A stretch of 64,000 nt of DNA, taken from Linnemannia hyalina. Taxonomy: Eukaryota > Mortierellomycota > Mortierellomycetes > Mortierellales > Mortierellaceae. Numbering within the stretch: position 1 is the stretch's first letter; each line of letters begins with the position of its first letter. Below, piece after piece: positions 41,973-52,590 of this stretch. The position numbers and the translations under genes were made by a program. The stretch covers positions 744,001 to 808,000 of the forward strand of contig JAHRHY010000020.1 in the NCBI GenBank assembly GCA_019671135.1. Reading direction: 5' to 3'. Below the pieces are notes generated by a model. It saw nothing but the letters and a program-made list of their open reading frames with translations. It searched no databases and was not told the origin of the DNA.

Positions 41973-43597
41973 GACTGTAATTACAACCTGGTAAACTATT
42001 AGCAAAAATTCCTTTATATAACACACTTTTGGATTTTTTAAAACTATTAACGATAAACACGATAGGGGAACAAGCCCCTCAACCAGATGTCAAAGTATTT
42101 CATCATGGCGGTTTTGCGACAACTTTTTTGTAACCACCAATTTTCTCCCAACCACCAAAGTATACAAACGATATTTTATAGACATTTCCTAAGTCTACAT
42201 AACTTTTATTTATACAACTTCTTTTTTCTGTCTTGTTATCATACAAAATGCGATAGAAATGTCACAATGTTCATACCCATTTGCATCACGAAATATGGGG
42301 TACGTTTTAAGAAACGTCTATTTTTAAAGACATAGTTGCTCTTTAAACAACACATTTTCTCTACCTTATTATTACACAAAATGCAATAGAAATGTCACAA
42401 TGTTCATACCCATTTGCATCACGAAATATGTGATACGTTTTAAGAAACGTCCATTTTAAACGACATAATTACTCTGTTAACAACACATTTTCTCTACCTT
42501 ATTATCACACAAAATGCGATAGAAATGTCACAATGTTCATACCCATTTGCATCACGAAATATGTGATAAGTTTTAAGAAACGTCTATTTTAAACGACATA
42601 ATTACTCTGTTAACAACACATTTTTTCTATCTTATTATCACACAAAATGCGATAGAAATGTCACAATGTTTATACCCATTGGCATCACGAAATATGTGAT
42701 ACGTTTTAAGAAACGTCCATTTTAAACGACATAATTACTCTGTTAACAACACATTTTCTCTACCTTATTATCACACAAAATGCGATAGAAACGCCACGAT
42801 GTTTATATCCATTTGCATCACGAAATATGTGATGTGTTTTAAGAAACGTCTATTTTTAACGACATAATTACTCTATTAACAATACATTTTTTCTATCTTG
42901 TTATCACACAAAATGCAATAGAAACGTTGTAATATAATAGCCATTTGCATTATAAAATATGTGATGTGTTTTAAGAAACGTCTATTTTAAACGATATAAT
43001 TGTTATATCTACAACTACCCACAATGCATGGTCTAATTGCGATATCTCTGTTTTTACCATTGTCGTAATTACCTACAATCTGTATAACAATAAATGCTAT
43101 AACAATTGTAAGTTAACCAAAGTGTAATAATATTAAACGTCGTGCAAATCGTGGGCTTACCTAAAGTATGTCAACATTAAACATTGTAATACTTACGAGT
43201 TTATCAAGAATGTATTAAAATTAAACATCACGATAATCACGAGGTCATCCAAAATGCGTTCATATCAAATATCATAACTATGGTAATAACTACAGTTTGT
43301 CAGCTGTCGAATCGAATGCCGAATGTCAAATGTCGAATGTCGAATATTGTTGAGAAAGTGTAGCAATAACGCCATTAAAAACGTATCAGCTACCCTTTCT
43401 TTCCAACAACCAATGTTTGTTAAAGCCACTATGCTACTTTTTAAAAAAATCGGGATCCAACTTTTTTTTTAAAACTACCACTACATCATCACCAGTATCA
43501 CGAGTGCTATATTGGATATACACATAGGATATATCATGAAAAGGAGATATTAGTAACCATCGCTAATTATATAAACACGAAAACAAATGCTCTACTA

Positions 43598-44048
43598 GGA
43601 GGCCATCCATGTTCGGCTCCACCAACCATAGACTACAGTATAAAAATATCTGTCAACACCTATTAAAACAGTGTGTTCCTTGAGAGTACAACAAATCTCA
43701 TCAGCTTTTTCCTTCCACCAGTCTCCATTTTCTACATTCACCACCACTACTTTGTAACATCATCTACTTTAGCTGAGAAAGCCTTGGACATGATCATCTC
43801 ATATTGGATCCTGGATATTACAGATAGTAATTTCCTTTCCAATATGAGATGATCATGTCCAAGGCTTTCTCAGCTAAAGTAGATGATGTTACAAAGTAGT
43901 GGTGGTGAATGTAGAAAATGGAGACTGGTGGAAGGAAAAAGCTGATGAGATTTGTTGTACTCTCAAGGAACACACTGTTTTAATAGGTGTTGACAGATAT
44001 TTTTATACTGTAGTCTATGGTTGGTGGAGCCGAACATGGATGGCCTCC
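43598..44048. mobile_element. P4: 451-bp palindrome shared by elements 2 and 3
   Basis: Spacer orientation A, the reverse of P1, P2, P3 and P5, and with the C variant (ATCCTGG) also seen in P0. A single P copy serves as right flank of element 2 and left flank of element 3, so the two elements form a head-to-tail array. Confidence 0.9.
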
Positions 44049-46063
44049 TAGTAGAGCATTTGTTTTCGTGTTTATATAATTAGCGATGGTTACTAATATC
44101 TCCTTTTCATGATATATCCTATGTGTATATCCAATATAGCACTCGTGATACTGGTGATGATGTAGTGGTAGTTTTAAAAAAAAGTTGGATCCCGATTTTT
44201 TAAAAAAGTAGCATAGTGGCTTTAACAAACATTGGTTGTTGGAAAGAAAGGCTAGCTGATACGTTTTTAATGGCGTTATTGCTACACTTTCTCAACAATA
44301 TTCGACATTCGACATTTGACATTCGGCATTCGATTCGACAGCTGACAAACTGTAGTTATTACCACAGTTATGATATTTGATATGAACGCATTTTGGATTA
44401 CCTCGTGATTATTGTGATGTTTAATTTTAATACATTCTTGATAAACTCGTAAGTATTACAATGTTTAATGTTGACATACTTTAGGTAAGCCCACGATTTG
44501 CACGACGTTTAATATTATTACACTTTGGTTGACTTACAATTGTTATAGCATTTATTGTTATACAGATTGTAGGTAATTACGACAATGGTAAAAACAGAGA
44601 TATCGCAATTAGACCATGCATTGTGGGTAGTTGTAGATATAACAATTATATCGTTTAAAATAGACGTTCTTAAAACACATCACATATTTTATAATGCAAA
44701 TGGCTATTATATTACAACGTTTCTATTGCATTTTGTGTGATAACAAGATAGAAAAAATGTGTTGTTAATAGAGTAATTATATCGTTAAAAATAGACGTTT
44801 CTTAAAACACATCACATATTTCGTGATGCAAATGGGTATGAACATTGTAACATTTCTATCGCATTTTGTGTGATAATAAGGTAGAGAAAATGTGTTGTTA
44901 ACAGAGTAATCATGTCGTTTAAAATAGACGTTTCTTAAAACGTATCACATATTTCGTGATGCAAATGGGTATGAACATTGTAACCTTTCTATCGCATTTT
45001 GTATGATAATAAGGTAGAGAAAATGTGTTGTTTAAAGAGCAATTATGTCGTTAAAAATAGACGTTTCTTAAAACACATCACATATTTCGTGATGCAAATG
45101 GGTATGAACATTGTAACATTTCTATCGCATTTTGTATAATAACAAGACAGAAAAATGTATTGTTAACAGAGTAATTATGTCGTTTAAAATAGACGTTTCT
45201 TAAAACGTATTACATATTTCGTGATGCAAATGGGTATGAACATCGTGGCGTTTCTCTCGCATTTTGTGTGATAATAAGGTAGAGAAAATGTGTTGTTAAC
45301 AGAGTAATTATGTCGTTTAAAATAGACGTTTCTTAAAACGTATCACATATTTCGTGATGCAGATGGGTATGAACATTGTGACATTTCTATCGCATTTTGT
45401 GTGATAACAAGACAGAAAAAATGTGTTGTTAACAGAGTAATTATGTCGTTTAAAATAGACGTTTCTTAAAACGTATCACATATTTTGTGATGCAAATGGG
45501 TATGAACATTGTGACATTTCTATCGCATTTTGTGTGATAACAAGACAGAAAAAAGAAGTTGTTAACAGAATAATTATGTCGTTTAAAATAGACGTTTCTT
45601 AAAACGTATCCCATATTTTGTGATGCAAATGGGTATGAACATTGTGACATTTCTATCGCATTTTCTGTGATAACAAGACAGAAAAAGAAGTTGTATAAAT
45701 AAAAGTTATGTAGACTTAGGAAATGTCTATAAAATATCGTTTGTATACTTTGGTGGTTGGGAGAAAATTGGTGGTTACAAAAAAGTTGTCGCAAAACCGC
45801 CATGATGAAATACTTTGACATCTGGTTGAGGGGCTTGTTCCCCTATCGTGTTTATCGTTAATAGTTTTAAAAAATCCAAAAGTGTGTTATATAAAGGAAT
45901 TTTTGCTAATAGTTTACGTTTAAATTCTCTTGAAATAGATGATATATGCATTATATTTCTATCCAATCTATCATGGAATATGAGATAACTTCTTTTATAG
46001 TGCAACAAATCTAAAAGTGTATTGTAGTATAGGCATTCTTCCTAATGGTTTACTAGTTATGCA

Positions 46064-46309
46064 ATGCCAACACTTAAAGAAATTAAGCAAATAATAGCCA
46101 TTTATATACATGAGCATCATATGCATCCTACAATGGCAATGTACTTGAGAGCTGTTTTGTTACGTGGTAAGTCTCAGCAAGAACTTAATGGTATGTCAAA
46201 GGAAGAACTGTGGGGATTAGTAGACTTTTTTGCACCAGATTTACAAAAACATATGCATACAATTGGTGCATTATCATGGTCAGCATACCAAAAATTTGCT
46301 TCAGAGTAA
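46064..46309 (+). CDS. small 81-aa ORF of element 3
   Basis: Homologue of the other two small ORFs with a few changes (D to H in HHMDPTM, A to T in HAIGAL, HR to YQ near the end). It remains open, which is weak evidence that it is translated. Confidence 0.5.
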   Translation: MPTLKEIKQIIAIYIHEHHMHPTMAMYLRAVLLRGKSQQELNGMSKEELWGLVDFFAPDLQKHMHTIGALSWSAYQKFASE

Positions 46310-46364
46310 AGTGGTTTTTAAAAAGTTTGTAGTACATATCTCTGCAAACAGTAAGCTATTCAAC

Positions 46365-48017
46365 ATGTCCGCTATACCTAAATCCATTAACAAGGCGCTG
46401 AACTCATATGCCCATCTTATCTCTGATGTGGGCAAAGAGATTGCATTGCCTGGCAAACCGAAGACGGGCTGGAAAAAGTACTCAGAGATATTCTGCGATA
46501 GTTTAATACTCTGGGGATTGCACAACCGGGCTGCACTTGTTGACGAGCAGCGCAAAAACACCACTTCCAATATTCGCGAAGCTTTTAAAGACCTCGATGT
46601 TAGCCACTCCATGGTTAAAGTTGTTAACGAGGGTTATATCAAAGACAATAGTTTTTTTAGCTCTAAACTACTAGAAAAACATAGAAAAAAGTTTAGAAGT
46701 ACGGCCTTATACCATGCAGGATATTTCAGCATTAAGGTAACGCTCAATGAACTGGAGGCCATCTCTTTAATTTCCGAGTTACCACCAATATTTCATGAGC
46801 TTGAGGTTGACTATGTTATTCTCCATGATATAGACATTGCTACGGATTGTAGATATGTTACAAGCCGTCCAATTCTTCAGCAATACCTTCAAGAGAGATT
46901 TGGAGAAGATTTGGATATTGCCGACGATCTCCATAAGGTTGGTAACCACTGTCTCTCTTGGTTTGGAGTTACCGAAAAAGACCAAAAGGTCCGTTGTAAG
47001 GTTTATAACAAACTTGTACAGATGTTGGAGAGTGCTGAAGTAAAAATGTCGTTGGGTTCAAGAATGGAAAATTTTGTTATGGATGTGGATAAGGACCTAC
47101 ATAAGAGACTTCGAAAGGCGAAGAAAACAGGTCTAACAAGACTTGAACTTACCTTTTATGGACAGGAGATATATACATTCTCCTATTATAAAGGAGTCTT
47201 GGATGCCATAAAGGAAGAGATCCAAGAATGTCCCACCTTCTGCGTAAAACACAAGGCATATTGGAAGTATATAGTTGGTAATATATCATCCATGGTAGGT
47301 ATTCATGTAACAATGGGTGAAAAATCGGCATTCGCATATTGCCATTGGTGGAACTCTGTTACAGGTAAGAAGTATGGTTCATATCGTAACAATGTCGAGA
47401 AAGAGGAAGCAATGACGTTGTTAGCCAACTATAGCTTCAACGATAGACCAATATACTTTTTGGAGGTTGAGATGGATGAGAATAGCATCAAGGATATTAC
47501 AGTTACCAAGTACAAACGGCCTGACGAATGTACAGCAATAACACTTGTTGCAGGAGCACATAAAGGCATGTACCCATACATTTACGATGATGATGTTTTA
47601 CAATTCGAGGATATGGGTATAGTGGAGGTGGATAATGTAAAGATCCAATGGCCTGAGAGAAGAATCCGCAAAGGTGCACCACCAATTGTTGATATTCATC
47701 TAGAAAACATGAATGGTGAGAATTTTATACAAGTCCATGATAGAGCTATCCACAAAGCAACATACAAAGCTGGATATAATGTACTTGAAATAAATACCAG
47801 CTATACAGTCATAGCAATTGCAATGGATATGTATCACAACAAAGAATATATTTTTGCAACATTGTCCAATGGTATTAAAGTACGATGTGGACTTAGTTTA
47901 GAAATAAAGATCGTTGCATGGCTGGAAGAATATCCCGATGGCCAAGTTCCGTATATGAATTTCACCACATTGCAATGCAGAACTGTTCGCGGGTTCAAGG
48001 ATATTTATATACGTTAA
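46365..48017 (+). CDS. 550-aa unknown protein of element 3 (possible Rep-like)
   Basis: The same length and motifs as in elements 1 and 2. About a dozen amino-acid differences are confined to residues 78-190 (for example SELPPIFHELEVD for SEIIPILDELEVD, FGEDLDIADD for FGENLDIAND). The many accompanying silent changes in codons (for example around 46720-47110) suggest the reading frame was kept under selection before the copies were homogenised. The downstream part is identical. Confidence 0.6.
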   Translation: MSAIPKSINKALNSYAHLISDVGKEIALPGKPKTGWKKYSEIFCDSLILWGLHNRAALVDEQRKNTTSNIREAFKDLDVSHSMVKVVNEGYIKDNSFFSSKLLEKHRKKFRSTALYHAGYFSIKVTLNELEAISLISELPPIFHELEVDYVILHDIDIATDCRYVTSRPILQQYLQERFGEDLDIADDLHKVGNHCLSWFGVTEKDQKVRCKVYNKLVQMLESAEVKMSLGSRMENFVMDVDKDLHKRLRKAKKTGLTRLELTFYGQEIYTFSYYKGVLDAIKEEIQECPTFCVKHKAYWKYIVGNISSMVGIHVTMGEKSAFAYCHWWNSVTGKKYGSYRNNVEKEEAMTLLANYSFNDRPIYFLEVEMDENSIKDITVTKYKRPDECTAITLVAGAHKGMYPYIYDDDVLQFEDMGIVEVDNVKIQWPERRIRKGAPPIVDIHLENMNGENFIQVHDRAIHKATYKAGYNVLEINTSYTVIAIAMDMYHNKEYIFATLSNGIKVRCGLSLEIKIVAWLEEYPDGQVPYMNFTTLQCRTVRGFKDIYIR

Positions 48018-48054
48018 GAATGCTAATAGATAGTTTTTAAAAATTACAATGGGC

Positions 48055-49314
48055 TTACTTTGTACGCTTATATGATGGAATCTCCACTCCTGCAAAAATT
48101 TCACGTCGCTTATTAGTCGGCTCTTCCCGTTGTTTATCCTCGACATCCATAGTAGTCATCTCCAAGAACTGCTCTTGTAACTTTGTTATATCTCGTGCAT
48201 CATGCAATATCTCATCCACTGGAATATAATCCAAGATTTGTTCCATTGCACCATTGGCATATGGAAAGTCGAAGCCATCTCTAATCCAGGCACTATGAAT
48301 GGGTTCCAGATTTAACTGCAGTAGTGCCACCATCTTCTTGATGTTCATAAGTAAGAGACACAATCGCAATTGCAAATTATATGTTTCTATCTTGGTTACC
48401 AACACTGGTTTCCTATTGTTGTGCTTCTCAAAGGTTGCTCCAAGATCTCCAAATTCGGCTTCTATCTGAGAGCGGAAACTGCCGAAAATCTTATTGTAGT
48501 TAGTTTCATCTTGTGCAAGATCTTTCCCACGGCTTTTGCGAATTGGATAACAAAAGTTTTTCTTGCTCATGCTTGTTTCTTCTACTATTTTCTTAATGTA
48601 TTGTGTGTACCCTCCATCCAATGCAATACAATCTAGCTCGTGGATGTGCTTATGTATCTTCATACCAACCAACATAGTACCATCGTTGTTATCCTTGCAA
48701 GGTAGCGATTTAGAGACTAGTATTGCCATGCCATTGCAATCGACACACACTTGCGTTCTTACACCAGATTTCTTCAGCTTGTAAGAGTACATGTCTGAGC
48801 TAGACTTTTCTTCACATGAAAGACGTGTATCATGACCATCCAAATGCAATGTTACATGTGGGAATAGTGGTGGATTCCTGAGTTTAGCAGACATCAAGCG
48901 TATAGGAAATGTGGAGAACATATTCGCAAGTGCATGGTTAATATGCTTCGAATGCACATTATAGTTAGTCTTGTAGAACTCTGTATGAATGGAGTGGAAA
49001 CTACTTTTTGGTATGTGGGTTGACATTCCATCCATTGCCAAGCCTGCAACTAAGTGGTACAATATCAACAATCCTTTGTCGACTTCTCTGTATGGACCTG
49101 GATACTGCTTGAGAGACCAAATAACTACAAGAAAGTAGAATACAGGAATTGCACCTAATCTTCTTATAAGTAAGTCTTTAACAGTTTTCATATGTGCTAC
49201 TAGCTTCAACGCAGTCCTATGATTATTAGATGGTTCTTGCGTAGGCCATTCTACATCCAAAAAAGTCCATTCATCCTCTAACAACCGTTGAAATAGGCGC
49301 TTTAAGTTTGCCAT
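48055..49314 (-). CDS. DDE transposase-like protein of element 3
   Basis: 419 aa. One change seen relative to the other copies (DEMLHD to DEILHD near the C-terminus). The catalytic triad positions are retained. Start ATG 49314. Confidence 0.75.
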   Translation of the reverse strand: MANLKRLFQRLLEDEWTFLDVEWPTQEPSNNHRTALKLVAHMKTVKDLLIRRLGAIPVFYFLVVIWSLKQYPGPYREVDKGLLILYHLVAGLAMDGMSTHIPKSSFHSIHTEFYKTNYNVHSKHINHALANMFSTFPIRLMSAKLRNPPLFPHVTLHLDGHDTRLSCEEKSSSDMYSYKLKKSGVRTQVCVDCNGMAILVSKSLPCKDNNDGTMLVGMKIHKHIHELDCIALDGGYTQYIKKIVEETSMSKKNFCYPIRKSRGKDLAQDETNYNKIFGSFRSQIEAEFGDLGATFEKHNNRKPVLVTKIETYNLQLRLCLLLMNIKKMVALLQLNLEPIHSAWIRDGFDFPYANGAMEQILDYIPVDEILHDARDITKLQEQFLEMTTMDVEDKQREEPTNKRREIFAGVEIPSYKRTK

Positions 49315-51072
49315 GACTGTAATTACAACCTGGTAAACTATTAGCAAAAATTCCTTTATATAACACACTTTTGGATTTTTTAAAACTATTAACGATAAAC
49401 ACGATAGGGGAACAAGCCCCTCAACCAGATGTCAAAGTATTTCATCATGGCGGTTTTGCGACAACTTTTTTGTAACCACCAATTTTCTCCCAACCACCAA
49501 AGTATACAAACGATATTTTATAGACATTTCCTAAGTCTACATAACTTTTATTTATACAACTTCTTTTTTCTGTCTTGTTATCATACAAAATGCGATAGAA
49601 ATGTCACAATGTTCATACCCATTTGCATCACGAAATATGGGGTACGTTTTAAGAAACGTCTATTTTTAAAGACATAGTTGCTCTTTAAACAACACATTTT
49701 CTCTACCTTATTATTACACAAAATGCAATAGAAATGTCACAATGTTCATACCCATTTGCATCACGAAATATGTAATGTGTTTTAAGAAACGTCTATTTTA
49801 AACGACATAACTATTCTGTTAACAACTTCTTTTTTCTGTCTTGTTATCACACAAAATGCGATAGAAATGTCACAATGTTCATACCCATTTGCATCACGAA
49901 ATATGTGATACGTTTTAAGAAACGTCCATTTTAAACGACATAATTACTCTGTTAACAACACATTTTCTCTACCTTATTATCACACAAAATGCGATAGAAA
50001 TGTCACAATGTTCATACCCATTTGCATCACGAAATATGTGATAAGTTTTAAGAAACGTCTATTTTAAACGACATAATTACTCTGTTAACAACACATTTTT
50101 TCTATCTTATTATCACACAAAATGCGATAGAAATGTCACAATGTTTATACCCATTGGCATCACGAAATATGTGATACGTTTTAAGAAACGTCCATTTTAA
50201 ACGACATAATTACTCTGTTAACAACACATTTTCTCTACCTTATTATCACACAAAATGCGATAGAAACGCCACGATGTTTATATCCATTTGCATCACGAAA
50301 TATGTGATGTGTTTTAAGAAACGTCTATTTTTAACGACATAATTACTCTATTAACAATACATTTTTTCTATCTTGTTATCACACAAAATGCAATAGAAAC
50401 GTTGTAATATAATAGCCATTTGCATTATAAAATATGTGATGTGTTTTAAGAAACGTCTATTTTAAACGATATAATTGTTATATCTACAACTACCCACAAT
50501 GCATGGTCTAATTGCGATATCTCTGTTTTTACCATTGTCGTAATTACCTACAATCTGTATAACAATAAATGCTATAACAATTGTAAGTTAACCAAAGTGT
50601 AATAATATTAAACGTCGTGCAAATCGTGGGCTTACCTAAAGTATGTCAACATTAAACATTGTAATACTTACGAGTTTATCAAGAATGTATTAAAATTAAA
50701 CATCACGATAATCACGAGGTCATCCAAAATGCGTTCATATCAAATATCATAACTATGGTAATAACTACAGTTTGTCAGCTGTCGAATCGAATGCCGAATG
50801 TCAAATGTCGAATGTCGAATATTGTTGAGAAAGTGTAGCAATAACGCCATTAAAAACGTATCAGCTACCCTTTCTTTCCAACAACCAATGTTTGTTAAAG
50901 CCACTATGCTACTTTTTAAAAAAATCGGGATCCAACTTTTTTTTTAAAACTACCACTACATCATCACCAGTATCACGAGTGCTATATTGGATATACACAT
51001 AGGATATATCATGAAAAGGAGATATTAGTAACCATCGCTAATTATATAAACACGAAAACAAATGCTCTACTA

Positions 51073-51523
51073 GGAGGCCATCCATGTTCGGCTCCACCAA
51101 CCATAGACTACAGTATAAAAATATCTGTCAACACCTATTAAAACAGTGTGTTCCTTGAGAGTACAACAAATCTCATCAGCTTTTTCCTTCCACCAGTCTC
51201 CATTTTCTACATTCACCACCACTACTTTGTAACATCATCTACTTTAGCTGAGAAAGCCTTGGACATGATCATCTCATATTGGAAAGGAAATTACTATCTG
51301 TAATATCAAGGATCCAATATGAGATGATCATGTCCAAGGCTTTCTCAGCTAAAGTAGATGATGTTACAAAGTAGTGGTGGTGAATGTAGAAAATGGAGAC
51401 TGGTGGAAGGAAAAAGCTGATGAGATTTGTTGTACTCTCAAGGAACACACTGTTTTAATAGGTGTTGACAGATATTTTTATACTGTAGTCTATGGTTGGT
51501 GGAGCCGAACATGGATGGCCTCC
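51073..51523. mobile_element. P5: 451-bp palindrome, right end of the array
   Basis: Spacer orientation B. The inner junction is CTACTA-GGAGGCC. The outer flank is ATAGACG in the gypsy leader, and there is no match to the TAA before P3. Confidence 0.9.
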
Positions 51524-51955
51524 ATAGACGACACAAGATAATGACGAAGCGAAAAGATCACTCAACAGAAAAGTTGAGGGAAAGCAAACTAGAGAGATGA
51601 ATCGATCAAAAACAAGTACGATACACACAGGGGTTGAGTCTGCGGAACGTAGTTCAATCACCACAGTCACAATTTGACAGTGCTCCAGAAGAACCGAAGA
51701 AAGAAAGAACAGTAGTACGATACACACGGGATTGAACCTGTGGTGCGTACGTCAATCACTACTCTAGAAGAACCAGAGAGTGGATTGAAAGAGAATGGAT
51801 GCACAAAGGATGTACAACCAACTCGACAAGACTGTATGCACAACGGATGTATAAACAGCTTGATGGATTGAAACTGAATGCACCAAGGATGCAAAAACAG
51901 TTCAATGGATAGATAAAAACAATACAAACAAACCACTTGGATTCGTTAAAAAAAC
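51524..51955 (-). other. gypsy leader region
   Basis: Lies between the 5' LTR and the P array. It contains two imperfect direct copies (starting AGTACGATACACACAGG at about 51615 and AGTACGATACACACGGG at about 51715) and repeats of GATGGATTGAA / GGATGCACAA type (51780-51905). There is no gag coding. A primer-binding site next to the LTR could not be assigned. Confidence 0.6.
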
Positions 51956-52115
51956 TGCGATAAAATAAGGTTTAGACTCACTTTGTAAGTAACGAGACAA
52001 GAAGAAGGTTGTATTAGGGCCCACCAGGAACGATCTCTTATGTCGTTCCTGGTGGCTTAGTTCTAGCTAGTTCATGTCTTCATCTATCTATGATCCACAA
52101 GGCAAATACGCAACA
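51956..52115 (-). repeat. 5' LTR of the gypsy element
   Basis: 160 bp; no difference from 24793-24952 seen by eye. The TG...CA ends are intact. Target duplication CTCCT at 52116-52120. Identity suggests a young insertion, although gene conversion would give the same picture. Confidence 0.95.
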
Positions 52116-52590
52116 CTCCTCAAATTCACGAAATGTACAGTAGGAGCATGTTCGTCCACTCTTGGCAGTGACACTCTAGGTCTGAACAAGCTTCTGAAAC
52201 GTATGTAGGATAGCATCATACGCGTCTACACTCACAAACCTTCTGGAAAATCACAGATACTACGTGTGAAACATTTGCGTAGGATAGATATTATTGTCAC
52301 ATGAGTCCCATTACACGAAAAGCGACTCCGATGGTGGAAAAGTCGACATCTACATCAGTACCAACCCTCGATTAACACAGCCAATCTACCCTCTTTGTTT
52401 CAAAACCACCGCCAACTGTTATTCCTCTTATCACACTGTACTCCAACTTTAATATTTGATTGAATAGTTATTGAATTAAAAAAAATTGGACCCACATTTT
52501 GGGTGGAAATTTTTGAGCTGGGGGTGGACAGGGAAGGGGATACTGTTTCTACTTTGTAATAGAAGAGACATCTTCGGCAGTCACGCTTCC
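52116..52590. other. host DNA that originally followed the F-box gene
   Basis: After the gypsy target duplication the sequence resumes the locus interrupted at 24792. There is no recognisable coding before about 52590. Mixed composition; no repeat noticed. Confidence 0.5.

Larger units (their letters stand above)
36836..43597. mobile_element. Element 2: sister copy of element 1
   Basis: 6762 bp, 133 bp shorter than element 1 because its right TIR (41991-43597) has six 133-bp units instead of seven. The left TIR (36836-38575) has seven. The three ORFs translate identically to those of element 1. Same orientation as elements 1 and 3. Confidence 0.88.
44049..51072. mobile_element. Element 3: diverged-left, mosaic copy
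   Basis: 7024 bp. The left TIR (44049-45917, about 1869 bp, eight units) differs from the element 1 and 2 left TIRs by scattered substitutions and indels. The right TIR (49333-51072, 1740 bp, seven units) matches element 1's right TIR almost exactly. Substitutions are frequent from the left end through about 47300 and nearly absent after it, so the copy is a mosaic. Confidence 0.85.
24793..52115 (-). mobile_element. Ty3/gypsy chromovirus, split by nested insertions
   Basis: Two 160-bp LTRs with no difference seen between them, flanked by the 5-bp duplication CTCCT (24788-24792 and 52116-52120), define one insertion. Reading minus-strand 5' to 3': 5' LTR 52115-51956; leader 51955-51524; inserted P5-el3-P4-el2-P3 (51523-36385); protease tail, RT and RNase H (36384-34567); inserted P2-el1-P1 (34566-26770); integrase and chromodomain (26769-25291); polypurine tract; 3' LTR 24952-24793. 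Retroelement-derived DNA is only about 4.4 kb of 27.3 kb. Gag and the start of protease are absent, so it is defective. Confidence 0.9.

Noticed and set aside
26770..51523. The palindromes and near-identical 7-kb copies as an assembly artefact
   Set aside because: Not excluded, but element length differences, diverged element 3, two spacer orientations and exact 3-bp duplications argue that the arrangement is real. Long reads would settle it.
36385..51523. Treating P3-el2-P4-el3-P5 as one clean transposition
   Set aside because: The outer flanks TAA and ATA do not form a target duplication, and gag sequence is missing between them.
51610..51770. tRNA-like box B (GGTTCAATCC on the minus strand) in the gypsy leader
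   Set aside because: No cloverleaf could be formed and no convincing box A at the right distance. Treated as a leader direct repeat.
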